Below are positions 23,238 through 31,470 of a stretch of DNA of 34,029 nucleotides, piece by piece; position 1 is the first letter of the stretch; each line of letters begins with the position of its first letter. Both the position numbers and the translations under genes were made by a program. Below the pieces are notes generated by a model. It saw only the letters and a program-made list of their open reading frames with translations. It did not search any database and had not been told where the DNA came from. Source of the DNA: JBJKSO01 sp046703825. GTDB taxonomy: Bacteria; Chloroflexota; Dormibacteria; Aeolococcales; Bog-877. The stretch covers positions 1-34,029 of the forward strand of contig JBJKSO010000011.1 in the NCBI GenBank assembly GCA_046703825.1, in the 5' to 3' direction.

Positions 23238-23292
23238 GCGACCGCGACCCACGTATTCGGGGCGGCGCCAGCGCCTGCCTTACCCTGGAGAC

Positions 23293-24267
23293 ATGCGCCC
23301 CCGAGTCGCCGGCCGCACGGAGTTGCTCAGGCTGCTCGCCGCCGGGCTCCCGGAAGCGGGCCCGTTTCCCCTGCGCTCACACGACCCCGACCCCGGGCTG
23401 TTCGGCCCGTCCAGCGTCACCTGGCGGGTCATGCGCGAGCCGCTCCTGATCCTGGGGGCATCCCGGGCGCTGCTGATGCAGGTGGCCCATCCCCTGGTCG
23501 CCCAGGGCGCCCTGGACCACAGCGACTTCCACACCGACCCGATCGGCCGCTTCCAGCGGACGGTGGCCTGGGTGACGGTCGTGGTGTACGGCACCACCGA
23601 AGAGGCGCACGCGGCCACCCGGGACATCAACCTCCTCCACCGCAAGGTGGTCGGCGAGTTGCCGCAGGCCCACCGCACCGAGGCGTGGCCGGCCGGCACC
23701 CACTACCAGGCCCGTGACCGCCAGCTGCTGCGCTGGGTGCACGCCTCTCTGCTCCACGCCATGCTGGACACCCACCGGGTGGCGATCGGGCCGCTGCCGG
23801 CCTTCGAGCAGGACCGCTTCGTCCGGGAGTGGGACGTGGTGGCTCAGCTGATGGGGTTGCCCGAGGGCGGCGGCTGGGCCGGCGCCCGCGAGATGCTCGA
23901 CTGGGTCGAGCAGCAGGTGACCAGTGGCGTCAGTCGGCCCGGTCCGGGGTCGCGGGAGGTGGCGGACGTCATCCTCACCCCGAGACTCGGCGGCCGCGGG
24001 CCGCGGGGGCTGGCCGAGCTCACTGGATTCATCACCGCCGGCCTGCTCTCACCGGCCATGCGCCAGCAGCTCAACGTCACCTGGACGCCAGCCCACGCGC
24101 TGGCGCACGCCACGCTCTGCCGGGCACTGCGACGGCTGCGCCCGCTGCTCCCTCGCGAGCTGCGGATCTCACCGGTGTACGACTTCGCCATGGCCCGGGT
24201 GTCGGGCCGGCTGACCCGGGATCCGCTCCTGCGGGAGGCCTTCGCCGCCCGGCTGCGGGTGGCTTAG
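23293..24267 (+). CDS. MpaB/DUF2236-family (latex-clearing-oxygenase-like) protein
   Basis: A 324-residue mostly helical protein of the family that includes fungal MpaB and the rubber oxygenase Lcp. The opening part has the blocks SVTWRVMREPLLILGASRA, LLMQVAHPLVAQGALDHSDF and DPIGRFQRTVAW, and HASLLHAMLDTHRVAIGPL in the middle. Bacterial members bind heme b; a substrate cannot be proposed. There is no Tat or Sec signal, so this copy stays in the cytoplasm. A TACCCT hexamer lies 6 bases before the ATG. It diverges from the nitrobindin/kynU pair, and its stop codon overlaps the end of the convergent phosphatase by four bases. Confidence 0.9.
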   Translation: MRPRVAGRTELLRLLAAGLPEAGPFPLRSHDPDPGLFGPSSVTWRVMREPLLILGASRALLMQVAHPLVAQGALDHSDFHTDPIGRFQRTVAWVTVVVYGTTEEAHAATRDINLLHRKVVGELPQAHRTEAWPAGTHYQARDRQLLRWVHASLLHAMLDTHRVAIGPLPAFEQDRFVREWDVVAQLMGLPEGGGWAGAREMLDWVEQQVTSGVSRPGPGSREVADVILTPRLGGRGPRGLAELTGFITAGLLSPAMRQQLNVTWTPAHALAHATLCRALRRLRPLLPRELRISPVYDFAMARVSGRLTRDPLLREAFAARLRVA

Positions 24268-24827
24268 ACCAGGTCCCAGCTCTCGATTGCGGCTACGCCG
24301 TGCTCCTGGGACAAAACCGAGATCGAGGCCGGACGCAGGATCAGGTGGCGGCAGAAGCCAACCGGCAGATCGAGGTAGGCCGCCGCCAGCGCCCGGAGCA
24401 GGTGCCCGTGGGCGAAGACAGCGCGGTCGCCGGGTCGGCTCAGATCCTCGCTGGACAGGAACTGCCTGGCCCGGTTCAGAACTCTCTGCGGGCTCTCCCC
24501 GCCCGGGCAACCGTCGCGCCAGAGGTCCCAGCCTGGGCGGCGCTCCTGGATCTCGCTGGTGGTGAGCCCCTCGTACTCCCCGTAGTCGTACTCGTCGAGC
24601 AGGTGCGTTGGGGTGAGGCGGCTGGCGTACCCCGCCAGCTCAGCCGTCCGCTTGGCTCGGGCCAAGGTGCTGGTATAGATCGCGTCCAGATGGACACAGC
24701 GCAGGCGGCGCGCCAGGGACTCCGCCTGGCGCTCCCCACCCGGGGTGAGCGGAATGTCCGTACTCCCGGTGTGGCGATGGGTTTGCGTCCACTCGGTCTC
24801 CCCATGCCGGACTAGGTAAATTGCCAT
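24264..24827 (-). CDS. Histidine phosphatase (phosphoglycerate-mutase-like)
   Basis: A 187-residue member of histidine phosphatase branch 1. The catalytic RHG is at residues 7-9 in YLVRHGETEW; the supporting residues are in ARAKRTAEL and LLDEYDYGEYEGLT, and the second His is in VFAHGHLLRAL. Members act on small phosphate esters such as alpha-ribazole phosphate, sugar phosphates or 3-phosphoglycerate; the short length argues against a glycolytic mutase. ATG 24827 is the only sensible start. Upstream on the same strand is a TAAACT hexamer, but no strong -35. The next gene upstream is tRNA-Pro on the opposite strand. Confidence 0.93.
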   Translation of the reverse strand: MAIYLVRHGETEWTQTHRHTGSTDIPLTPGGERQAESLARRLRCVHLDAIYTSTLARAKRTAELAGYASRLTPTHLLDEYDYGEYEGLTTSEIQERRPGWDLWRDGCPGGESPQRVLNRARQFLSSEDLSRPGDRAVFAHGHLLRALAAAYLDLPVGFCRHLILRPASISVLSQEHGVAAIESWDLV

Positions 24828-24865
24828 CCGCTTCCGAGTTTAAGTTGGCCATCTGGGGCGGCGGC

Positions 24866-24871
24866 TATACT
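24866..24871 (+). promoter_or_regulatory. -10 hexamer of the tRNA-Pro promoter
   Basis: TATACT lies 10 bases before the mature 5' end of the tRNA. A TTGGCC at 24845-24850 could be the -35, though the 15-base spacing is short. Confidence 0.55.
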
Positions 24872-24881
24872 GGCACCCCGC

Positions 24882-24956
24882 CGGGAAGTAGCTCAGCCAG
24901 GTTAGAGTGCACGGTTCGGGACCGTGAGGTCGGCGGTTCGAATCCGCCCTTCCCGA
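24882..24956 (+). tRNA. tRNA-Pro (anticodon CGG)
   Basis: A complete cloverleaf folds by eye. The acceptor stem pairs CGGGAAG (24882-24888) with CTTCCCG (24949-24955), and the discriminator is A24956. The anticodon stem is CACGG/CCGTG around loop TTCGGGA with CGG at 24917-24919. The T arm is GGCGG/CCGCC around TTCGAAT. CCA is not encoded. It reads CCG codons. The C1 and A73 identity bases fit proline. The 249 bases after it contain no gene I can support. It sits exactly where dense core-type genes give way to a sparser region. Confidence 0.96.
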
Positions 24957-25205
24957 CTTCACCGGGACGGATCCCATCACCTCCATGCCAGCTCCGCCGC
25001 TGCGTCATCTGGCCACCTCCTGATCGCGTCCCTCATCTTCCAATTCAGGTGCCAAGGAAATCGTGGACCAGGTGAGTCCGCTGCGCCCGGCTCGTCGCGG
25101 CCGTGAGGTTCGTGCGCCGGACCTGTACCTCGGAATCGGCCCCGGCATCGCCTACTAGGATGGCCAAGTGACGAGGGCGACCCGCCAATCAAAAGCTTGT
25201 GGACC

Positions 25206-26912
25206 CTACAGCAAGTTACCCAACAGCACCAGGTAAGGTCCGGAAGCTGCGGTAGCGCCGATCAGGAGGCAGGGAAGAACCGTCCCGGCACAGATCTGAG
25301 CCCCGACGAGTAGGAGGCCTGCCAGGCTCAGCTCCCGCCAGTTCAGCCCGATGGCTCTCCGCAAGTCGACCTGTTCGCCGACCTTGGGCGTTACCACAAA
25401 GTTGGCCCCGTGGGCCAGCGTGGTCACCGTTGCCCAGATGGTGGTCGCGAACATAGACCCGTAGAGGGCTGCCGCCGAAACCATGTAGAGCACGAGCCGG
25501 GACAATGGCCAGCGAGATCGGTAGTGGAGGAAGTCGTTCAGAAGCGGGGCGGCCAGGAAGGCCAGCGTCGGCAGCAGCAGCCAGACCGGGTAACGGAGCC
25601 CGAAGCCCATTGCCGGCAGGATGAGGGCGTTGATCACCACGTAGGAGACGAAGAAGGCCGTTAGGGGAAGCGAGTAGGTGAAGAGAACGATGTCCAACTT
25701 CTCATACCAGCGAAGTGGCCCGAAGATCACTTTCCGGGTGTAGCGCCTGATGAAGTCCAGGTTGCCGGCCGTCCACTTGACGTGGCGCTTCTTGAAGGCC
25801 GAGTAGGACACGGGAAAGGTCTCTTCGCAGACGATATCTGCGGCAAACACCGTGCGATAGCCAGCGCATCTGGCCATGAGGCTGAACGCAAGGTCTTCAG
25901 CCACTGTGTGAGGAAAGCCGCCAGCTGCCGCGTAACAGTCCCTGCTGATCATCGCCCCGTGCCCAAGCAAGGAAAGGAAGCCGAACCGAGCCTTCACAGA
26001 CTGATAGGTGATCCAATGGGAGGCGATCCCCGGCCCGAACCGCCGCATGAAGGCGTTTCCCTCACGCGAGGAGACATGGTTGGCTTGAACGATGCCGACC
26101 CCGGGTTCCGCGAAGTAGGGCATAGCCCTCTCAACGAAGTCGGGAGGGATGATCTCGTCGCTGTCCAACAGTACAAAGAAGTCAAAGCAGGCAACGCCCA
26201 GCAAGTGATTCAGGTTGCCGGCTTTGAAGCCCACCCTGGTGCGGCGGCGGACCACGGGCAACCCATGTCTGGACGCGAACACGTCTATGCGCTCCAGATA
26301 TTCGGCCGTCTTGGAATCGTCGAGGATCAGGGTGCAGCATCCCGGATACGTCTGGCTCATGCTGCGCCACAGGCTGTCCTCGTCGAAGTCATCGCAGGTG
26401 GTGTACAGGAGCAGTACTCTCGGCCCGGAGGCCGCCGGGATCGATGATGGGGCGGGAGCCGAGAGCAGTTCCCGCCGGTGGCGCTGGAAGTACAGAACAA
26501 AGACTAGGTCTTTCAGCCCGTTGAGCCAGAAGTACGCGATGAAGCCGGTAGAGGCTATTACCATGGCGGCGACACCCGGCCCCGCCTGTATGGCCCGCTC
26601 CACCGTTGCAAGCAGGGGTACTGCTGAAACTGTGAGCAATCCGACCCAGGTTACCAAGACAACCACGTACAGTCGCGGCGAACTCTCGGCCGTCGAACCC
26701 GCGGGCCAGAGCCCTGTGAACGTGTACTTTAAGGCTTTCTCAAGCGTGGTCCGACCAAGGGTTGAGCGTAGCAGTCGGGCCCTTGGATGGCTGGCCCTGA
26801 GTCGCCGAACGGGGTAGGGCGCTCTCTGGGGACCAGTCAGCACGAGTTCCAGAGTAGTGTGGCCCAGGAGGACTGTCGCGCACGGCACGATCACGGTAAT
26901 TTGACGCAACAT
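25206..26912 (-). CDS. Membrane processive family-2 glycosyltransferase
   Basis: A 568-residue protein with two or three N-terminal helices, a cytoplasmic GT2 domain and about four C-terminal helices, the layout of cellulose/hyaluronan-synthase-like enzymes. Key residues are visible: DDS (LILDDSKTAEYL), GFKAGNLNHLL, the metal-binding DSD in FVLLDSDEIIPP, AEDLAFS in place of TED, and RHVKW in place of QxxRW. It should polymerise or transfer sugars from a nucleotide sugar at the inner membrane. There is no PilZ domain and no neighbouring export genes, so this is an orphan synthase. Start ATG 26912. Its base composition looks less GC-rich than the left half of the window. Confidence 0.88.
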   Translation of the reverse strand: MLRQITVIVPCATVLLGHTTLELVLTGPQRAPYPVRRLRASHPRARLLRSTLGRTTLEKALKYTFTGLWPAGSTAESSPRLYVVVLVTWVGLLTVSAVPLLATVERAIQAGPGVAAMVIASTGFIAYFWLNGLKDLVFVLYFQRHRRELLSAPAPSSIPAASGPRVLLLYTTCDDFDEDSLWRSMSQTYPGCCTLILDDSKTAEYLERIDVFASRHGLPVVRRRTRVGFKAGNLNHLLGVACFDFFVLLDSDEIIPPDFVERAMPYFAEPGVGIVQANHVSSREGNAFMRRFGPGIASHWITYQSVKARFGFLSLLGHGAMISRDCYAAAGGFPHTVAEDLAFSLMARCAGYRTVFAADIVCEETFPVSYSAFKKRHVKWTAGNLDFIRRYTRKVIFGPLRWYEKLDIVLFTYSLPLTAFFVSYVVINALILPAMGFGLRYPVWLLLPTLAFLAAPLLNDFLHYRSRWPLSRLVLYMVSAAALYGSMFATTIWATVTTLAHGANFVVTPKVGEQVDLRRAIGLNWRELSLAGLLLVGAQICAGTVLPCLLIGATAASGPYLVLLGNLL

Positions 26913-27549
26913 GACGTGCGGCTTCGCGGCCGTGAGTGCCTGGACCGGCTAATTGAGTCCCCTCATCGACCTGCCCGTCAGCACCGCTTAGAAAAAATTC
27001 TGAGGCCTGAGTCCCTGACCTGCATGCTGGTCTTCGGTCGGTTCCCTTCCGCACCCTTCGCGACTGGCAAATGCCTTGCACATAGCAACATTGGACATGC
27101 AATATCACAGCTGCTGACATCCCAGAGCGATACCCTGAAAGCGCTCGGTGAAGCGCTGCAAAGTGGCTTGGATCGAATGGAGCAATGACTCTTCGAACCC
27201 TAAAGCGGCTCATCAATCCCGCGGATTCTGGCATCTCATCCCGACAGTCACCGGACCACTTCGGGGATCGCGTCGCTGGCCGTCAATACTGTCAGAACAT
27301 GGCGACAGTGCAGATCTCCTCCTCGTGCTGCTCACCTTTGCGGAGTCTGCAGGGTGGCATCCCGCAGGCAGCCGCCCAGCCGCTGGCGCGGGTCCTACTG
27401 AGCAGGCTCGCGGGGAGCTAGAAGCGCTGAGCGCCGACCGGGCCGCCGCCCTTCCGCCACGCACCGGCAGGGCCCGGGGCCGTGCCTGCTCTGTATCTCG
27501 CGGAGCCGCGTATTTCGAGGACCCCGCCCCTCAGGCCAACTCGCAGTCC
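26913..27549. other. Gene-poor stretch upstream of the glycosyltransferase
   Basis: No convincing gene. It contains an A/T run (around 26991-26999) that is rare elsewhere in the window. A short plus-strand frame at 27024-27188 ends with an amphipathic helix-like segment (AISQLLTSQSDTLKALGEAL) and its stop overlaps the ATG of a second short frame (27185-27421) as ATGA. Neither has a ribosome binding site or recognisable family, so I do not call them as genes. Confidence 0.4.
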
Positions 27550-27880
27550 CGCCTCAACAATTCGTTGGCGAGCAGGATGATCAGCCCTGACTCACTGGAC
27601 CACTCGCCGGCTCACTGCCCTCCTCGGGCGCGATAGCTTGCGAGACCGCGGCCCTCATCTCGTGGACACGGGCGCAGGCCAGGTACAGACGTTCCGCTTG
27701 CTCCAGCCGAGCCGCTTGGCCTTCGTGCCGTCGCCCCGCCCCCGGAATTCCGGGCCTTAGCCGCCGCCTCTCTGGCGGCCGCGGCCTCGCCCTGCTCGCG
27801 CCAGCGGCCCGCTGCCCGATTGACGTGATTCCAAGTGCTTTGGTAGAAGTATTCCGAATAGAGAGATACACCACTATAGG
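27550..27880 (-). pseudogene. Possible frame-shifted remnant of a small helical protein
   Basis: Protein-like stretches follow each other in different minus-strand frames: NRAAGRWREQGEAAAARE (around 27760-27830), then ARLEQAERLYLACARVHEM (around 27650-27715), then SGLIILLANELLRRDCELA ending in a stop near 27540. Together they suggest one helical protein broken by at least two frameshifts. No family is recognised and no start is defined. Chance open frames in GC-rich DNA remain a real alternative. Confidence 0.25.
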
Positions 27881-27982
27881 GTGGGAGCAGGAGAAGTCGT
27901 CTAGGCGACGCCCCACTCCGCTGGCAGCTGACGGGACTTGGGCGACGAGTTCGCGATCCGGTCGGGTAGTGGGGGGTTCGGC

Positions 27983-28357
27983 GTGGCCTCTACGGCTGAA
28001 TCGGTTGCGACAGACCTTCTCCTGGAGCGGCGCCTGATCCAGATCTATGCCACCCCCGATCGGCAACTGCTTTGCTTGCGGGGAGAGATCGATGGACCTG
28101 ACCTTGCCGAACTCGGCAGAGTGCTGCGCTCGCTGCCACCAAGCCTCCAGGTGACGCTGGATATGGGCGGCCTGGGTTTCATCGACTTGGCCGGCACCGC
28201 CCTGCTGGTCAATTGGAGCAAGACCCGACCGGGGGCGGTCACGCTGACGCATCCGCCGGCGAGCGCCATGGCCGTCCTTGAGGTCTTCGAATGGGCTGGC
28301 GGGCAGTCCGCCGGCGTCGTCGAGCTGCCGAGCGCGGTCGGTGGTCACTCCACCTGA
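27983..28357 (+). CDS. Stand-alone STAS-domain protein
   Basis: A 124-residue protein consisting of one STAS domain, as in anti-sigma-factor antagonists: RQLLCLRGEIDGPDLAELGR, SLQVTLDMGGLGFIDLAGTA, then a final helix. In SpoIIAA-type proteins the DSxG motif carries the phosphorylated Ser; here it is DLAG, so phosphorylation control at that site is lost. GTG 27983 is chosen because a G-run (27971-27976) lies 6 bases upstream; TTG 27938 would add 15 residues. No anti-sigma kinase or sigma factor gene is adjacent, so its partner is unknown. Confidence 0.75.
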   Translation: MASTAESVATDLLLERRLIQIYATPDRQLLCLRGEIDGPDLAELGRVLRSLPPSLQVTLDMGGLGFIDLAGTALLVNWSKTRPGAVTLTHPPASAMAVLEVFEWAGGQSAGVVELPSAVGGHST

Positions 28358-28565
28358 CGGTCGTCCTGTGCCTCTCGGTTCCCGGGATGCGGGCGGCTCC
28401 GCTATGCCAGGCTAGTACTCGATCCAGGCCCGGAATGTGAAGCGACGGTGTGCTTGGCTGGTTGGTGACGCTGCAGGCACTGCTTGGTCAAGCAAGCCCC
28501 ATCCCCGCCATGGTCTCGGCCCGTCCCGTTGGACAGGGCACGCGGCTCTCTCTCGTGGCCTGGGC

Positions 28566-29741
28566 TCAAGCGTTGGCCTGGATCGGCGCGCGCATCCCAC
28601 CGCCGAACCGCCGCCGCTCAGGCCAATCAAAGAGCCGGCCATCCACGATCGTAGCCTTGACCTGACGGAGAGCACTCAAGTCGGCAAGGGGGTTGCCGCC
28701 GAGCAGCACCAAGTCGGCGCGCTGACCGGGTGCTATCGCTCCGCGGTCCGCCGACACGCCCATCAGCTCGGCGTTGCCGCGCGTTGCAGCCCGGATGACT
28801 TCCGCAGCGCTCATACCGACGTGGCGAATCAAGATCTCTATTTCCGCAATAAGACTGTCAGGCTCGGCGAATAGGTCCGAGTAGTCGCTGCCAACGCCCC
28901 AAGAGCACCCCGCCTCCATCGCGCGAGCAAACGGTGCGAACTTGGCTTCGAACACACGGCGGGCTCGGTCGTGCAGGCCCGGGTAGTTCGGATGATCTGC
29001 GAGCGTCCGGTAGACCACAAAGGTCGGAACCAAAGCAACGTTCAAGGCTTTGAGCAGCTCGATCGCCTCGTCGTCTGGATAGGACCCGTGCTCAATCGTG
29101 CGCACCCCAGCCCTGGCAGCTCTCTTGATGGCTTCCGCAGGATGGGCATGGGCGGCGACCGGACGACTTTGGGCGGCTGCCTCATCCACCAGAGCCGCGA
29201 GCTCGGCCTCGGTGAACTGCACCCACGCTTCCGATTCGCTGGCCTCGAACACACCGCCGCTGCACATCACCTTGATGAGATCGGCTCGCGCCAAAAGCTC
29301 CTCACGGACCGCCTTGATCAATTCATCGACTCCGTCCGCCACGCGGTAGAGCATGTGCCCGTGGCCTCCGGTAGTGACGATTGGGCGGCCAGCGCACTGC
29401 AGGTGCGGTCCAGGGATCGTCCCCGCGACAACCGCCCGCCGGATTGCCAGATCCACATGCCTTGAGCCACCAACGTCGCGTACCGAGGTGATGCCCGCAC
29501 GAAGGAAGTCCAGCGCATGGGCGACCCCGCGGATGGCCAGATCCGCTACCGGGACAGAATCGTCGGCCACAGCCAGATGGGCGTGGATGTCGACCAGTCC
29601 TGGGATAACCGTCAGCCCACGGGCGTTGTAGGTGGCAGCCGCCGAGAGTCCGTCCATCGCCCCGACGCCTGCAATTCGCTCACCCGATATCCAGATGTCA
29701 GACTCGACAACGCCGTCGTCGGTTAGGACGTGACCGCCCAC
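28566..29741 (-). CDS. Amidohydrolase (imidazolonepropionase/prolidase-like)
   Basis: A 391-residue metal-dependent hydrolase with a TIM-barrel. Metal and catalytic residues are visible: HAH at 53-55 (DIHAHLA), K157 (LIKVMCSGG, a candidate carboxylated lysine), H198/H200 (AHAHP), H218 (EHGS) and D286 (GSDYSD). The C-terminal block GAIAPGQRADLVLLGGNP is typical. Close relatives hydrolyse N-acylated amino acids or Xaa-Pro/Xaa-Arg dipeptides. The called GTG 29741 lies just inside the first strand (VDLALVGGHVLT continues upstream without ATG/GTG/TTG), so the true start may be a rarer codon before it. It follows the nitrilase gene by about 46 bases and is probably in its operon. Confidence 0.88.
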   Translation of the reverse strand: MGGHVLTDDGVVESDIWISGERIAGVGAMDGLSAAATYNARGLTVIPGLVDIHAHLAVADDSVPVADLAIRGVAHALDFLRAGITSVRDVGGSRHVDLAIRRAVVAGTIPGPHLQCAGRPIVTTGGHGHMLYRVADGVDELIKAVREELLARADLIKVMCSGGVFEASESEAWVQFTEAELAALVDEAAAQSRPVAAHAHPAEAIKRAARAGVRTIEHGSYPDDEAIELLKALNVALVPTFVVYRTLADHPNYPGLHDRARRVFEAKFAPFARAMEAGCSWGVGSDYSDLFAEPDSLIAEIEILIRHVGMSAAEVIRAATRGNAELMGVSADRGAIAPGQRADLVLLGGNPLADLSALRQVKATIVDGRLFDWPERRRFGGGMRAPIQANA

Positions 29742-29787
29742 CAGCGCCAGATCGACAGGCTCGCGCGCCCCGTTCGCAGCGCAGCCG

Positions 29788-30720
29788 TCATCCGGCCGCG
29801 GCCAGCGCTGGAATGGCGGTGGCCGTTTCGCCAGGCGCCATATCCTTCCCCTCTGGGCCGTAGCGGCTGTAGAGCTCGGGGCGGCAGTCCTGCAGCAGAT
29901 TCAAGCCAAAGAACTGCTTCGTGCGCGCAAACTGGATGTCGGCACGGATGTCGACGTCAACGCTGAGAAGGCCGTCGCCATCATCCGCTACCGCAATGGC
30001 ATCACCTCCCGGGCCGACTACCTGGCTTGACCCGTAATAGTCGGTATCCGTGGAGTAGGCCGCCTTCTCGCAGTGGTTGGCTGCTGCGATGAACACTTGG
30101 TTGGCGAACGCACTCGACCGGAGGCAGAGGTCCATTCTGGATCCATAGAAGTCCGTCTTCCGGTCGTGCCCGAGCATCGGCCACGCCGTCGACATGAGGA
30201 TGAGCTCCGCCCCTCGGCACGCCAGCGACCGAGCCACCTCCGGGAAGCAGATGTCGTAGCAGATGAGGGCTCCTATCCTTCCGACGGGAGAATCCCAGAC
30301 CGGCAGCTCATCTCCTTGGTTGAAATATGGGTACTCGGCACGGTTGTGCGTCTTACGGTACTTGCCAAGGAGACCATGCTGGGTAACGAGTGCCACGGAG
30401 TTGTAGATCACGTTGCCTTGACGAGTCGATTCTGCAAGTCCGAACTGAACGACCATGTCCGTACCCGAGAGTGCGGCCTGCACCATGTCCGTTGCCGGGC
30501 CCGGTATCGTTTCCGCCTCTTCGGCGAAGAAGCGCCGCTGCTCCGCCTGCTGGTCGGAACCAAGCGGGAAGGCAAAGTCAGCGTAGCCCTGCAGGCAAGC
30601 TTCTGGCAGCAGCAACACGTCGGCGCCAGCGGATCGTCCCCCCGCAATGGCGCTTAGGATGGTGGGGACGTTGTCTCGTTTCCCACGAGCTACTTTCATG
30701 TTGTAAACCGAAATTCGCAT
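29788..30720 (-). CDS. Carbon-nitrogen hydrolase (nitrilase superfamily)
   Basis: A 310-residue cytoplasmic amidase-type enzyme. The catalytic Glu-Lys-Cys triad is complete: E40 (LLLPEACLQGY), K123 (GKYRKTH) and C154 (ALICYDICFPE). The family hydrolyses non-peptide C-N bonds of nitriles, amides, carbamoylated amines or N-carbamoyl amino acids. The CYDICFPE form is usual for amidase and carbamoylase branches; nitriles are less likely. ATG 30720 is the clear start. Two dyads lie directly upstream (30754-30806). The amidohydrolase downstream is on the same strand, so the two may degrade one amide compound in steps. Confidence 0.93.
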   Translation of the reverse strand: MRISVYNMKVARGKRDNVPTILSAIAGGRSAGADVLLLPEACLQGYADFAFPLGSDQQAEQRRFFAEEAETIPGPATDMVQAALSGTDMVVQFGLAESTRQGNVIYNSVALVTQHGLLGKYRKTHNRAEYPYFNQGDELPVWDSPVGRIGALICYDICFPEVARSLACRGAELILMSTAWPMLGHDRKTDFYGSRMDLCLRSSAFANQVFIAAANHCEKAAYSTDTDYYGSSQVVGPGGDAIAVADDGDGLLSVDVDIRADIQFARTKQFFGLNLLQDCRPELYSRYGPEGKDMAPGETATAIPALAAAG

Positions 30721-30753
30721 CTGCGTCTCAGCCCCTTGGTGATCTGTCCCACC

Positions 30754-30773
30754 GACCTGGGCAGGACCAGGTC
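30754..30773. promoter_or_regulatory. Perfect dyad upstream of the nitrilase operon
   Basis: GACCTGG and CCAGGTC are exact complements around a 6-base spacer, ending 33 bases before the nitrilase ATG. The size suits a dimeric regulator. The same GACCTGG/CCAGGTC half-sites occur, wider apart, before the MFS/MarR operon at 4305-4350. Confidence 0.45.
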
Positions 30774-30781
30774 CGATTGTC

Positions 30782-30806
30782 CCTCCGGCAGCTTACTTTC
30801 CGGAGG
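30782..30806. promoter_or_regulatory. Second inverted repeat upstream of the nitrilase operon
   Basis: CCTCCGG (30782-30788) and CCGGAGG (30800-30806) pair around an 11-base loop. There is no T-run on either side, so a terminator is not shown; it could be a second binding site. Confidence 0.35.
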
Positions 30807-31470
30807 TCCGAGCGACTAACCCGCTCGATTTAACGCCAACATGGCGGGCCGCAGCAAATATCGCGGGGCCGAAGAGATCCGTGGACCGGACCGAGGGCCG
30901 GGCTGCAGGCACACGACCCGGTGCTCACACTGTGACGGTCTACTGAAATTCGGCCGGGCAGCGAACCGACCACTGCATGCAGAGCATCGGGATGGTTGGC
31001 GGCGAGGCTGGCATTCGCCCTTGGCGGAACGGCCCAGCTGGGTGCCTCGCAGAGGTCGGGAGACCACGGTGCGACCAAACCCATGCTCGTACGATTCACC
31101 GGCTGCACGAACATGTGTCTGGTGGGTGCTTCGCACCGGCGTTCGGCCCGGAGTCGTAATCGTTGAGCCTGTGTAGGCTGCCGTCGAAATGCGGGCTACT
31201 CGGACCGCAAGCTCAGCGGTTACTCCGCAGTCAACAGGCTTCTGGGGCAGCGTAGGGCGGTTCGCTTTTCGGAAGATTTGCGGGTCGCCGACAGGCGGCA
31301 GTGACACTCGAAAGGGCGTCACGGCGGGAGCAGGTGAAACCGAGGCGATGGAAGCAATTCCGGACTCCACGGAAGATCCTGCTCCTTGTCCGTTTTTGGC
31401 TCCCGTCAAGGCGGCCGGCCTCGGATCCGTCGCCCTGCTCCATCCTCCAGTTCCAGAGCCCGGCTGCGGC
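30807..31470. other. Unassigned region of about 660 bases
   Basis: I find no gene with a start, ribosome binding site and recognisable product. Open frames are present on both strands but their translations are Arg/Pro/Ser-rich and low in coding character. A short plus-strand stretch near 31180-31303 (GYSDRKLSGYSAVNRLLGQR) looks protein-like but has no start and ends at a stop. The region may hold decayed genes. Confidence 0.4.

Noticed and set aside
28481..28494. TGCTTG/CAAGCA hairpin between convergent STAS and amidohydrolase genes
   Set aside because: Stem is short with a 2-base loop and no T-run, so neither a terminator nor an operator is supported.
30841..31176. Open frames on both strands in the unassigned region
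   Set aside because: Translations are Arg/Pro/Ser-rich, lack ribosome binding sites and match no family pattern.
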